DNA of 34,299 nt from NCBI GenBank assembly GCA_002104905.1, contig MCFE01000805.1:1-34299 (forward strand). Direction: 5' to 3'. Of this stretch, positions 9,856-20,502 are shown piece after piece; the first letter of the stretch is position 1; each line of letters opens with the position of its first letter. The notes beneath the pieces are model-generated. The model had not been told where the DNA came from. It was given only the letters and a program-made list of their open reading frames with translations, and made no database searches. The stretch comes from Basidiobolus meristosporus CBS 931.73 (taxonomy: Eukaryota > Basidiobolomycota > Basidiobolomycetes > Basidiobolales > Basidiobolaceae). The position numbers and the translations under genes were made by a program.

Positions 9856-12800
9856 CCCCATGGACAAGACTACTTTGATGCAATGCCTTTAGAGAAGGGA
9901 AAAAAGACCATGTAGCTATTGTAGCAAGCCTCTCAGCCATGAAGCATGCAGACAGCATAGGAAGTATTACAAGGATCACAGCCAGTGTTTTGCCACAAAA
10001 GTCATATTTGACCATTCATCAGCTACTACTGCATCAACATTATCTTTCCAGCTGGTTGATACTTCTATATTGGCCCTGCCTGTCTTTGTCACCTTGCACA
10101 AAGTGAGTCAGGTGAGTTTGTGGCACCTTTAGGCTCACCTCAGCCTTCTGAATATGGCATACAGAGTGAGAACTCCAACACAGAAGGCTCACTGATGGAC
10201 TGTGACCCTATCTCCCCTAACAACAGTACCACACATAAGCCCAGTCAAATCCCAATATGCAATGAGACAACACCAATTGAGCAAATAGAAGGATATTTTA
10301 TGGAGCCAAGTGAGCCCAGTAATCCATCTACTGGTGGGTGATGTAATGTTGTGGCCAGAGAAGTGACACATTTCCACTAATATTAATAATGGGGGCTTTG
10401 AGGACTCATTACTACTTCTTGCAAAAATCATTACCGGATGCAACTTACCACATACATGGTATAAGCAGGAAACTTGCATGCAGCTGGCAACATGTGACCC
10501 AGAGACTGTCCTGATTCCAGCATGTGTTAACAGTTGCATAGCATTTATATCCAAAAATGACACAATTGCAACATGTCCAATTTGTCAGGAATCCACCACC
10601 ATTGAGCAAAAACATTGTTCACACTCCAAGTATATTCCAGTAATACTACATCTAAAGAAGCTTGTTCAGTCCAACAAATACTGTGAGGCTATGAAGTTCC
10701 CCACTCATTATCAATCAAGCACAAACATATCCAATACATTGTATAGCAAACATTGCAAAGAGCCAAGCAGCAAGGACTACTTTGAAGATATGTATGGCCA
10801 TGCATTTGCCTTAGCACTTGATGGATTCTCATTACACAAGTACTCTACCAGCAAATCCTGCTGGCCACTGATTCTTATCAACCTGCATCTGCTGCCTATC
10901 TTATGGTATCAGAGCAAAAATTGGATAGTAGTCTCACTGGTATTTTGCACTAAATCACTGTCTAACCTGGATAGCTACTTGTGTCCATTACTGGATGAGT
11001 TCTGCATGCTTTCTATTTGGATAACAGTAAATGGCTGTCATGTAAAAGCTTTTATTATTATGTGCATAGGAGATGCCCCAGCAATCAGCAAGATAGCTGG
11101 CTTTTCTGGGCACAGTATACAATATTGCCATCAAATGTGTGGGATCCAGGAGATTTACTCCATAACTTACACACATTATTATTACCCAAACACCAACACT
11201 AAGAGCAGCATTTTCCACAGAGAAAACATACAGAATTCAGCATGCAATTGCAGCAAAGTTGGCAAGCTATAAGCCATTAGCCAGAATATGTAATCAATTG
11301 GAAACCAGAGATACTTAAGACACAGGGTATTGGTTGGAGTAAAAGCTTTCCACTGGGAGCAATGTATTTGCTTTTCAACAATATCTCATACTGATGACCA
11401 ATTTGTACAAGGGGCATTTTACGCTCAATCAGCCCTTCAAGATACCCAGGAAATATGAAAGAATTGGCAAGATGTTACAGCATCTGCTACCCTAAGTACT
11501 TCTCACAGGCTCCAATCAATATTCATACCCAAATGAAGCAATGCAAATGCAAAGACTGGATGAGCTGTATATGTATTTATTCAAGTGGTCTTCTGAAGCC
11601 ATTCCTAATAGGAGTATATTGGAAGTATTGGGAGTCATATGTGGACATTGTGGGAATATTTATCCAGAAGGAGATCATCAATGTCAACTTGACACATGTA
11701 CAGCTGTTGTGTGAGGAGTTTGTAACAGGATTTAAGCAGCTACACTACAAACATAAAGCTTCATGTGTAGATCTCTACTGCTACTGTATTCATTCTCTAC
11801 TCCATCTTGCTTGGTGTGTGGAGAACATTGGGCCTTGCCTCACCTTTTGGGAGTTTCCTATGGAGCAGATGTGTGGGGAGATAGGAAGACAAGTCAAGTT
11901 GTAGGTAATACCATATCATAATCTCATCTAGAATATTATGTTCAAGTTTGTCATGGATTTGATGAGTTGGCACATGGAGCACAGTCAGGAAGAGTTAGAA
12001 GATACTGACAACAGATGTGTACATTGAGAGACCTATGCCTATGGCATTAAGAAGCTAAGCAGCCCCAAAGCATGGGTAATCAGCTAAGTAATGCAAAGTT
12101 GGGTTGGGTGCAATAAGCAACTAATTAGACTTGTTCCGTTGGATAGTGCCACATTGAGCCATGAGTGCCAAATGATGCCATAGTGTGCCAGAGAGGCCAA
12201 TTGAGCCTCTACCTGGCCACAGGGTGTGAAACATAGCTCCGCATCTTCATGCAAAGCAGCCCCTGTGTTTCACCCATTGTGTTGGAGAAGATCCATTTTT
12301 TGACCTTTTTTTTTGGATCAATATTGTGCAGGATATGTTAAAGCACAAGCAGATTGAAGATAAGCATCTGGTACCCAATACCCTTGGCACTCTGAATCTA
12401 GCTCCTGTAGCTTGTATCATGTCACAAAAATGAATGGCACTATCTTGGTCCACTGGGACTATCTGGCACTGTAAGTGCTTTGTATAGATTCTACTTTAGG
12501 GCTAATATTTAAATATAGTGCCAGATAGTCCCAGTGGACCAAGATAGTGCCATTCATTTTTGTGACATGATACAAGCTACAGGAGCTAGATTCAGAGTGC
12601 CATGGGTATTGAGTACCAGATGCATATCTTCAGCTCTCCTGTGCTCTTACACATCCTGAGCTACATTGATCCACAAAAAAAGGTCAAAAAATGGATTTTC
12701 TCCTGGGCAATGGGTGAAACACAGGGGCTGCTTTACATAAAGATGCAGAGCTATGTTTCACACTCTATGGCCAAGTATAGGCTCACTTGACCTCTCTGGC

Positions 12801-13610
12801 ACACTATGGCATCATTTGGCACTCATGGCTCAATGTGGCACTATCCAATGGAACAAGTCTATTTTTATTAGGAAAACTCTGCCAAGGTATGCCAGATTTT
12901 TCTTGATCACATGCAACTTCTACACCTTTCAATCTGGAGCTCACACAAACAAGAGCCAGAGCAAACATATATGGGGGTCCAGTGTCCAGCAGGGAGAATG
13001 AATATATTGGCTAAATACCAAGAAGTTCTTTGCAGATATTCAGGAGGAGCTCATGGCAGAAGTGGTGGCAACCTGGCATATGTTTGCAAGATGTAAATGT
13101 CACCAGCAATACAAGGTATATGGCAGCTTTGCATGTATCACACTAAAAGGACATAAAGTTGAGGTGATAGAATCATGTCAACTGTGGCAGGTGTGTGCAT
13201 TTGTAAAGGTTTATAAGCAGGAGGCCATAATTATTTTAGATTTTAGCTATATGTGGAATACCCAAGGTAGTAGTGAGTAAGCAAATTAAATAGAGTGATT
13301 CTACAGTAAATATATGAATTGCACAAGGGGAAGTAAAAAAAAGAAACACCATTTGGTAAATTGGTACAGTAGCACTATATTTAAACTAGCTCTAGGCCAC
13401 CATACTGCCATGATAATGCCATCAGAAACTTGCATTGAGGCCATCAAAATACTGTCAAGTGTTTTGCCATATAAGGCTACTGGATGTACTGGCAGTTTGC
13501 ATCCACTTAAATCAGGTGTGGAGTGAATCAAGACTGCAACAATGCCATGCAATTATTGTCACAGCACCAATCAAACCCAGTCAAGTTTTATTACTTTATT
13601 TGGCAGTAAA
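9856..13610 (+). pseudogene. Tnp2-type transposase, copy B (best preserved; split by a foldback insertion)
   Basis: Pieces in order are as follows. Near 9,900 is an N-terminal Cys/His finger (KRPCSYCSKPLSHEACRQH). At 10,478-11,272 an open stretch of 264 codons holds a zinc ribbon (CVNSC...CPICQ) and the Transposase_21 core (FALALDGFSLHKYSTSKSCW, LDSYLCPLLDEF, ISKIAGFSGHS). At 11,455-11,904 is the family hallmark CIHSLLHL...WEFPMEQMCG. The C-terminal region resumes at 12,861-13,280 and ends with PCNYCHSTNQ near 13,550. A TAG lies just before the finger, frames change near 11,275-11,450, and a 734-bp foldback sits at 12,127-12,860. Tnp2 enzymes cut and paste CACTA-type elements. This copy is inactive, although the central domain remains readable. 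Confidence 0.85.
12127..12860. mobile_element. Foldback MITE, copy 2, inserted in Tnp2 copy B
   Basis: This is a 734-bp palindrome with the same termini as copy 1 (AGACTTGTTCCGTTGGATAG at the left, CAAGTCT at the right). It is flanked by ATT at 12,124-12,126 and ATT at 12,861-12,863. The related Tnp2 copy C keeps the empty site near 16,563 (CTAATTTGTATTAGG). Removing the element plus one ATT here yields CTAATTTTTATTAGG, the same length with one mismatch. This proves both the element borders and the 3-bp duplication. It carries no gene. Confidence 0.92.
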
Positions 13611-13614
13611 TTAG

Positions 13615-15151
13615 AAAAACTCTATTGTAATCCCATTGTGGTGGTGTATAAGTCCAAGGGAGAGATACATTCTACACTTCTCAAGTGTTTTGTGTGTGGG
13701 GTGTTTGCTGGGTGCAATAACCTCTGGCAAAAGCTTGCTAGGAATACTTGGGTTCTGTCTATAATCTAATGTGATGGGGAATAAAGCCACAAGCTTGTCT
13801 AGGGAAAACTATTGAGCTACAATCCCCATCTTAGTTGACGTCTTAACAAAAGTATGTGCTGGGTTCAGCATCCTTTGAGATGACAATGTAGTAAAGCTTC
13901 CAAAGTCAAGATAACTGTAAACCCCACCAGCAGGGACTTGATAAGAGTGGAGCTGTGTCAATAGTAACAAAGACAGAAAAGTATCTTTGCTTGTACAAGA
14001 ACAAACTTGGGAAAGAATCAAATATAATAAAAGATACCTACTCTGAGTATTCCTCACAAGTAGTGCCTCCAAGGTCAGTTGGCTGTCAGCACAGTTTCCT
14101 GGGAGTGTCCTGTGGTCTGGGGTTGGAAGCTCAGGTAGCAGCAGGTAGGAGTGATCACACTAATCAACAAGTCAGTATAATGATAAAAGGGATTGCTACC
14201 CTTATATACTTTTCTACTGGCAAAGTGATTACTAATCGCAGTGTTCCAGAAGGTTCTGGTGGTCAATAGAAATCTTAATGACATCAGAATGAGCTATAAG
14301 TACTTGAGGTAGGTACCAGAAGGTTCTAGGAGGCACAGCACATCCTACCAATCAGGATTCAGTACTCTGAAACCTGCGTAACATAGGGATACCATATATG
14401 GTATGAAAATGGTAAGGATGGTGACATGGGTTGATCATGTGTCACAAACTTAGGAGGGAATCAAATATAATAAAAGATACCTACTCTCAGTATTCCTCAC
14501 AAGTAGTGCCTCCAAGGTCAGTTGGCTGTCAGTGCAGTTTCCTGGGAGTGTCCTGTGGTCCGGGATTGGAAGTTTAGGTAGCAGCAGGTAGCAGTGATCA
14601 CACTAATCAACAACCTGTTATATTGACAAAAGGGATGATGATTTGATGTTGAGGGATAGTCTCCCTTATATACTTTTCCCCTTGGCTAAGTGATTACTAA
14701 TCATAGTGTTCCAGCAGGTTCTGGAGATCAATAAAAATCTTCAGGACATCAGAATGAGCTAAGAGTATTCTGAGTAGGTGCCAGAAGGTTCTAAGAGGCA
14801 CAGCACATCCAACCAGTCAGGAATCAGTACTCTGAGACCTGTGTAGCATAGGGATGCCATATATGGAATGAATATGGTAGGGATGATGATGCGGTTTGCT
14901 CATGTGTTAAGGATACTGGCATGGTTACCTGCTTGATACAGAAGTACTTACAGCTAGTAATTGTACATTAAGTGAGGGATAACATATGCAATAGGATAAG
15001 CAGGTGTGATAATCAGCCAACTTATGGGATAGTAATTTTCAAGTAAGACAATTGGGATAAAACTAAAATGAGTGTAGTAGAGAAATAAGGAAGTAGAAAA
15101 TATAGGAATGAGCACATCTGTCAGTGAGTGTCACTGTGACCCCACTACACC
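13615..15151. repeat. Right long inverted repeat of element B
   Basis: Inverted partner of 7,070-8,140, ending in GTCACTGTGACCCC near 15,142. It includes a plus-strand reading of NNLWQKLARNTWVLSII ending at 13,769 and a TACCATATATGGTA palindrome near 14,390. It is longer than the left arm because of an internal tandem duplication (14,008-14,940). The arms are imperfect, so this is an old structure rather than a recent palindrome. Confidence 0.7.
14008..14940 (+). repeat. Tandem duplication (~440-490 bp) within the right inverted repeat
   Basis: Unit 1 (about 14,008-14,449) and unit 2 (about 14,450-14,940) both start with GGGAATCAAATATAATAAAA or a close variant. They then share the TATTCCTCACAAGTAGTGCC, GGAGTGTCCTGTGGTC, GTGATTACTAATC and CCATATATGG segments in the same order. 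The left inverted repeat has only one copy, so the duplication arose after the arms formed. Confidence 0.75.
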
Positions 15152-15264
15152 ATCATAAGATTGTCAAGAGGGTCACTAATTCCAAGCTGCTGGTATTATG
15201 GTGGTCTGCAAATGGGATCCTGATGGCTGATCCAGATTGGTCCCACCTGCTGACCAAATTATTT
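15142..15264 (+). pseudogene. ORF3 N-terminal fragment fused upstream of Tnp2 copy C
   Basis: CATAAGATTGTCAAGAGGGTCACTAATTCC and the following bases match the complement of 26,275-26,385, the start of the ORF3 copy there. Near 15,265 the homology switches inside an open frame to the Tnp2 core (CAFALAFDKLSLNKYSTSKSC). The joined frame (15,124-15,426) is a chance or recombination product, not a known gene fusion. Confidence 0.5.
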
Positions 15265-16925
15265 TTCATAATGGACTGTGCCTTTGCCTTGGCATTTGAT
15301 AAATTGTCACTGAACAAGTACTCTACCAGTAAATCCTGCTGGCCACTGATTGTTATCAACCTCAATCTGCCCCTAGCACAAATGGTTTCAGAGCAGAGAT
15401 TTGATGGTAGTCTCACTGGTATCTAGGCCTAAAGCACTGCCTAACCTGGACAGCTACCAGTACCTGCTGCTAGATGAATTTTGTATGCTTTCCAGCAGGA
15501 TACTTAATGATGGCCATTATAGCAAAACTCATATTATCATCTGCATTGGAGATACCTCACCCATCAACAAGATAGCTGGCTTTTCTGGGCACAATGCATG
15601 GTATTATTGCTGAATGTGTAAGTTCCAGGAGACTAACTCTAGAACTCACAAACATTACTAGTATCCAAACATAAACACTAAGAGCATCATCCTCCCACAG
15701 AGGGAGTGTACAGAAGTGAGCATGTAATTGCAGTAAAGCTGGCAACCTATGAGTCATTGGTCAGAGGATGGAGTTAATTGGAAGCCTGAGATACTTAAGC
15801 AATGCATTCTCTGTTCAGCAGTATCCCTATACTAATGGCCAAGTTGTACATGGGGCATTTCACTCTGAATGACCCCTTCAGGATACCAGAAAACCTGAAA
15901 GAATTGGCAAAATATTACCGAGTATCTGCTACACAGTGTACTTCTCACATGGTCCAATCAGTATTCATACACATATGCAACAATACAAATGTAAGGACTG
16001 GATGAACTGGATATGTGTTAATTCAAGTGGCCTTCTTAAGCTATTTCTACCACAAGTACATTGGAAGTGTTGGAAGTCATATGCTGACTTTGTAGGAATA
16101 TTTATCCAGAAGCAAATCACCATTGCCAAGTTGACACATCTACAGCTTTTATGCAAGGAGTTTGTAACAGAATTTGAGAGGCAACACCACAAGCATAAAG
16201 CTGAGCATGTATGTCTCTGCTGCTACTGTATTCATTCTCTACTCCATCTTGCTTTGTGTGTGGACAATATTGGGCCTTGCTTCACCTTTTGGGAGTTTCC
16301 TATGGAGCAGATGTGTGGGGAGATAGGAATATAAGTCAAATTGCTGGTACTACCATCTCCTAATCTCATCAAGCATATTACCTTCAATTCCATCATGGAT
16401 GCAATGAGATGGCACTTGGAGCATAGCCAGGATGAGTTGGAAAATACTAGGGACAGATGTGCATATGGAAAAACTTACGCCTCTAGTATTAATAGGCTAA
16501 GCAGCCTTAATGCATGGGTAATCAGGCAAGTAATGCAAAGTTGGGTTGGGTGCAATAAGCAGCTAATTTGTATTAGGACAACTCCACCAGAGTATTCCAG
16601 GTTTTCCTGGTCACAAGCCAATTTCTACACCATTCAAAACAGAATGTGCACAAGTAAGAGCCTGAGTGAACCTATATGGGGGACTAGAATTCAGCAGGGA
16701 GAAGGAATATATTGGTTAAATACCAGGAGGTTCTTTGCAGATATTCCGGAGTTATTTATTGCAAAAGTGGCTGCAATCATGCATAGGTTTGCAAGATGTA
16801 TTTGTTACCAGCAATGCAAGGTATATGGCAGCTTTGCAAGTATGACAATAAAAATCTGTAAAGCCAAGGCTATGGAAATGTGTCATTTTCAGCAGGTGTG
16901 CGCATATTTAGAGGTTAGTAAGCCC
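15265..16925 (+). pseudogene. Tnp2-type transposase remnant, copy C (5'-truncated)
   Basis: It begins in the Transposase_21 core (YSTSKSCWPLIVINLNLP), continues through LDSYQYLLLDEFCM and INKIAGFSGHN and the CIHSLLHLALCVDNIGPCF...EFPMEQMCG block (15,936-16,334), and ends with the C-terminal block (SWSQANFYTIQNRM, GIYWLNTRRFFADI; 16,341-16,931). Stops and frame changes occur near 15,426, 15,613 and 16,334. The zinc ribbon and N-terminal finger are missing, replaced by ORF3 sequence. It keeps the empty site of the foldback element inserted in copy B. Confidence 0.82.
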
Positions 16926-17403
16926 CTATGAGAAATTATTGAGATGATCCCATCAAAAGGCCGTTACAAAGTTAAAGTCCTGTGACTAAGAAGTACTGAT
17001 CTTGTGGGGAAACTGTCCAAAGACCATTGAAAATTAATTGCACCCCAAATTTCACAAAGAACTTAGTCAAAATTTTTCCATCACAGCAATGCATAAGTGG
17101 CTTTTGATTGGTTCCCTGCCAATTTGCTCACTTTCTGATCCCAGACACTCTATTGCCTCCTATGTTTGTGTGAATTAATTGGTTATTTCCTCTTTTTCAC
17201 ACTCCCGACTTCCTTACTCAACCCTTTCTCTTACTTTTCATCCATACAAATTGATTTATTTCTGATAAAACTTCAGTTGTACCTCAATTGTCAAATTGTG
17301 CAGACCTAAACAAGTCTCTATACCCTAAACTAACATTGAGCCCAACCCCACACTCAACAAGTAACTCCATTAAAATCTACTACTCAATATGTGTTTCTGC
17401 TGT
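16926..17403. repeat. R1 repeat, copy 2
   Basis: Same ~475-bp sequence and orientation as 6,133 and 25,361, from CTATGAGAAATTATTGAGAT to CAACAAGTAACTCCATTA and on to TTTCTGCTGTA. It lies directly after the truncated end of Tnp2 copy C. Unlike the other two copies it is not followed by ORF3. Confidence 0.7.
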
Positions 17404-17426
17404 ATCTGTAGGCTGGTGTTCTGCTG

Positions 17427-17640
17427 TAACAATGCCACCAGAGGTTAGTAGTCAGGCTGTTTAATTTCCATCAAGTGTCTTGCCATATTATGCAACTGGA
17501 TGTATTGTCCAACTACATTTACTCAAACAACTGAAGAGTGCATCAAGACTGCCAAAATGCCATAAAATTCCCATTAAGAGAACACTAAAACACTGCCAAG
17601 TTTTTTACTTTGTTTTGCAGTAAAATCAGAAAAAAGTCAA
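17427..17640 (+). repeat. Tnp2 element 3'-tail fragment
   Basis: AACAATGCCACCAGAGGTTA through GCCAAGTTTTTTACTTTG resembles the region after the C-terminal block of Tnp2 copy B (about 13,410-13,610) and the complement of 26,400-26,600. It is heavily diverged and not translatable. Confidence 0.4.
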
Positions 17641-17756
17641 TACAATGGCATATTAAGATTGTATGGAGAGTTGAGAATTCTAAGTTGTCTGCATTATAAA
17701 TGAATTATTCTGATCTAGACTGGATCCACTTGTGGGAGCAAATTTTTTCTCATGAA
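17641..17756 (+). pseudogene. ORF3 N-terminal fragment
   Basis: A short, diverged match to the start of ORF3 (for example GATCTAGACTGGATCCACTT corresponding to GATCCAGATTGGATCCACCT on the minus strand at 26,275-26,385). It is only identifiable by comparison with the other copies. Confidence 0.35.
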
Positions 17757-18215
17757 GAGTAGAGAAAGGTGTATTCAATAGTGGATCTTCTGTCCTGTAA
17801 GCTTTGTCCCCAGTCAGCATCAATGTATCCCACAAGATCCTGTTCTAAATCCTTATAGGTGTACCTTAAGCAGATATAGGCAGCTACTTGTATGTTTCTA
17901 AAAATCCGCTAAACTGCTGCAATATTATCAGATCTATAGTTCTGATTATGCTGCCAGACATATGAGATATCTGTATGTGTTCCAAGCAAGATATATATTG
18001 GATTACTAACTATAGATTGGTAAGTGAGCTCCAGGCTTTTAGATGGCACCAAGCTCTCCAGACTAGATTGAGTTTTGACAAGCTGAAGTTTGTCTCCATT
18101 GTGGTACTTGCTGGTTTACAGTCTTCCACTTGGTGCTTCTTGAGTGAATCTTGACTATACCTGGATTGGCTTAGGGTAATAGTCTGGTGTGAGTACTCAA
18201 AGTAGTACCCACTCT
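17738..18215 (-). pseudogene. Copia pol fragment (C-terminal RT / RNase H part)
   Basis: This matches the Copia element of 20,143-24,826 over about 20,880-21,350, for example GTGGATCTTCTGTC, CCACAAGATC and GATGGCACCAAGCTCTCCAG. It covers the part between RT and RNase H of the polyprotein on the minus strand. Many indels and stops make it clearly older than the main element. It has no LTRs of its own. Confidence 0.75.
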
Positions 18216-18599
18216 TTGCCCAAGAGTTTCCCAGGGTCTTGCTTAAAGTCCCTCAGTATTCTCCCTATGAATCCTTGCACATCCTTCCACCTATTCCTGC
18301 CCTTATCTAGTTAAGTCATCTACCATAACAGGAAGGTGTTCACACCCCTATTTCATAATGTACTGTCTATCACCTAAGCCCCTCCTAGTGAGATATATAT
18401 ATATATGATTGAGTCAAGATAGTCAGAAGGGTTTTACTTTGGATGTAATAAACACCAGTCTCTACTAAGTTACTGCCTTCTATTGGAAGCTATTCTGAAC
18501 CAAGTAGTACTGACTTGACCTACAGGCTCTCTCAACTACCAAGTACAGTCAGCAATAACCCACTGGTATGGTGCTGTCTCTGCAGAAATAGGCACAAGT
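18216..18599. repeat. Non-coding repeat DNA with a short (TA)n tract
   Basis: No gene is recognisable. A GATATATATATATAT tract lies near 18,392-18,406. An AATAAACACCAGTCTC polyadenylation-like stretch near 18,450 precedes the gag remnant, as a 5' LTR would, but LTR edges could not be established. Confidence 0.3.
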
Positions 18600-19400
18600 G
18601 GGGTAATGACTACTACACTAAAGCTAAAAGCATACAAAGGGAAGAGAGAGAAAGGCCTTGAGTGGTTCAGTAGGCTTGAGAGTTGTGGCTGATGCAGGAT
18701 GGGACACCAATAAGAAAGTAAGGGAGTTTGCAAAACACATGGAAGGGTCAACATGGCTATGGCATCATGGGTTGGAACTCACAATTAAACACAACTGAGA
18801 TGCACTGGAAGAAGCCTACAATACATGCTTTCTACAAGCCAAGCATACCACTATGAAGCCCTTCTACCGTCCTCACAGAAAAAAAGCAGTGAGAGCTACA
18901 AAGCCCTCACTGAACTACTTCTGCAACAAGTTTGATCTTTCCCAAATGACAAAATTGTCAAAGAACAGCTCATGAGGTTGTACATCATGGGCTTAGACAA
19001 CACAATAAGACATGGGGTATCCAAAGAGCAACAGGGATGTAAAATGCCATAAGAAAGAAAAAATTGCCTCCCCAAAAGACTATGAGATATGGTAGCTACA
19101 GCAAAAGATATAAAATCAATATTGTCCAAGAAGTCCTCAAAGAAGGCAATAAGCTCTGAAAAGCTATTGTAGATCTAAAGGCCCAAGTACAAGCCCAGAC
19201 ACAACAGATGAAATAACCACAACAACAGTATCCATGTTATGTGTGTGCAGCAGTAGGCTACTGGGCCCACAAGTGTGAAAAACCATACAGACAAGAACTT
19301 GTACTGGAAACAAAGGCAAAGAAGGTGTGGAAAACAGAGTTCTTTGCCAGGAGGCCAAGGTAACTCAATCAATTTAAGCCCTCTGGCTGGAACAGATGAA
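18600..19400 (+). pseudogene. Gag remnant with CCHC-like zinc knuckle (different retroelement)
   Basis: Plus-strand peptides KLKAYKGKREKGLEWFSRLE (near 18,622), KALTELLLQQ, LMRLYIMGLDNTIRHGV (near 18,970) and PCYVCAAVGYWAHKCEKP (19,232-19,285) occur in Gag order. The last is a C-X2-C-X4-Y-X4-C knuckle in which the expected His is Tyr. Gag proteins package retroelement RNA; the knuckle contacts nucleic acid. Stops and frameshifts are frequent. It is unrelated to the Copia gag at 24,446 and probably belongs to another LTR retrotransposon, perhaps Gypsy-like. Confidence 0.5.
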
Positions 19401-19574
19401 GTGCGGAAGAAGAAGCTTTGACATGATGCTTATAGAGAGGAGGCAAAGGAACCTGTAGTAGAGGTTTCATCAAAGGGAAAGAATGCAGAATTAGGTGATG
19501 AAGTACAGGATGAGCCTTGGGAGTATTGAAGCAAACAAAGAACGCTAGTATGCCCTCCCATGACCTATTCCCTG

Positions 19575-19644
19575 CCTGCCTGGCACATTAAGGCATCATT
19601 TGGCACTAATAGCTCAATGTAGCACTGTCCAACAAAACAAGTCT
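19575..19644. mobile_element. Foldback MITE right-end fragment
   Basis: TGGCACATTAAGGCATCATT through AACAAAACAAGTCT matches the right end of the foldback elements at 5,132 and 12,860. Only about 70 bp remain and the opposite arm is absent. Confidence 0.65.
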
Positions 19645-20137
19645 ATTGCCAAGTGCTTCAGTAATAATCCCTTTGAGAAAAAACCTAGGAGAGGAAGAGG
19701 CAATTGCTTTGAATTATTACCATGTTTCATGATCCTAACAATGCATTTTTTTGCAATCTAAATCAAGCAATTGCAAATCAATGATCACTAAATCTTTTAT
19801 ATAAGTGATATCACAATTGTCTTGTATTTGAGAAAGAGCCCCTATAGTAAACCCCCTGCATATATATACACCATTTGTAGCACCAGTGCTACAATTTGAT
19901 CTGATTTGCTCCTACACAATTGGTTGCATGCTGCTATGACACCAAGCCCAATCACTAAGGTCAGGGATTTACTTGCTCAATGGGCAAAATGGAATATCTG
20001 ATGGTAATTCAGGTAGCTTATGTGTTAGTCAATAAGCCAATTGGGTGCTAACAGGATCAATTTACTTTTACCCCAATCAACCATTAATGTACCATCCAAT
20101 TGGAGTGATGGTAACCAAAACGGTAAGTATCAGTGTA
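19645..20137. other. AT-rich region without recognisable feature
   Basis: No ORF, repeat shared within the window or RNA gene was recognised. It is the left flank of the Copia insertion. Confidence 0.5.
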
Positions 20138-20142
20138 GTTTA
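20138..20142. repeat. Target-site duplication GTTTA, left
   Basis: GTTTA directly precedes the left LTR and recurs at 24,827-24,831 directly after the right LTR. Five bp is the usual Copia duplication length. Confidence 0.9.
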
Positions 20143-20491
20143 TGTTGTAAGAGTCTTGGAGATATTGGAAGTGATTGGGAGAACAAGTAGATTATGTGGT
20201 TCTCACCTAATGATTTATTGAATGTAAAAGTAGTATTTATACTTTTACCTGGTCTTGGCATTGCAAACACGTAGAATAGGTTAAGAAAGGTCCCAAGAAC
20301 ATGTGTCAAAGTTTGGGGCTGTTTGGACAACTTTGAGAATTTTTCATGTTCTGGGTACCTGGTATTTTGGTGAAAATATTCTAAGTAAATCCCAACAAGG
20401 AATTTGGTCAGTATTCTCTAGGATTTGAAGGTAATGATCTAAGTGACTAAGTTTGGTGAATATTTAGGTGGAAATACAAATTTTTACAACA
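20143..20491 (-). repeat. 3' LTR of the Copia element
   Basis: 349 bp; TGTTGTAA at the left edge and TTACAACA at the right edge form an 8-bp inverted terminal repeat. It is the 3' LTR because the coding strand is minus. Confidence 0.95.
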
Positions 20492-20500
20492 CTCCCACTC
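20492..20500 (-). promoter_or_regulatory. Polypurine tract
   Basis: On the coding strand GAGTGGGAG abuts the 3' LTR, the position of the plus-strand primer. It lies directly after the stop codon of the polyprotein (20,503). Confidence 0.75.
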
Positions 20501-20502
20501 AG

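Noticed and set aside
15142-15151. CACTACACC as a true CACTA terminus
   Set aside because: A similar CACTG word occurs near 26,385 on the minus strand, but no partner end or target duplication was found, so it is not called an element end.
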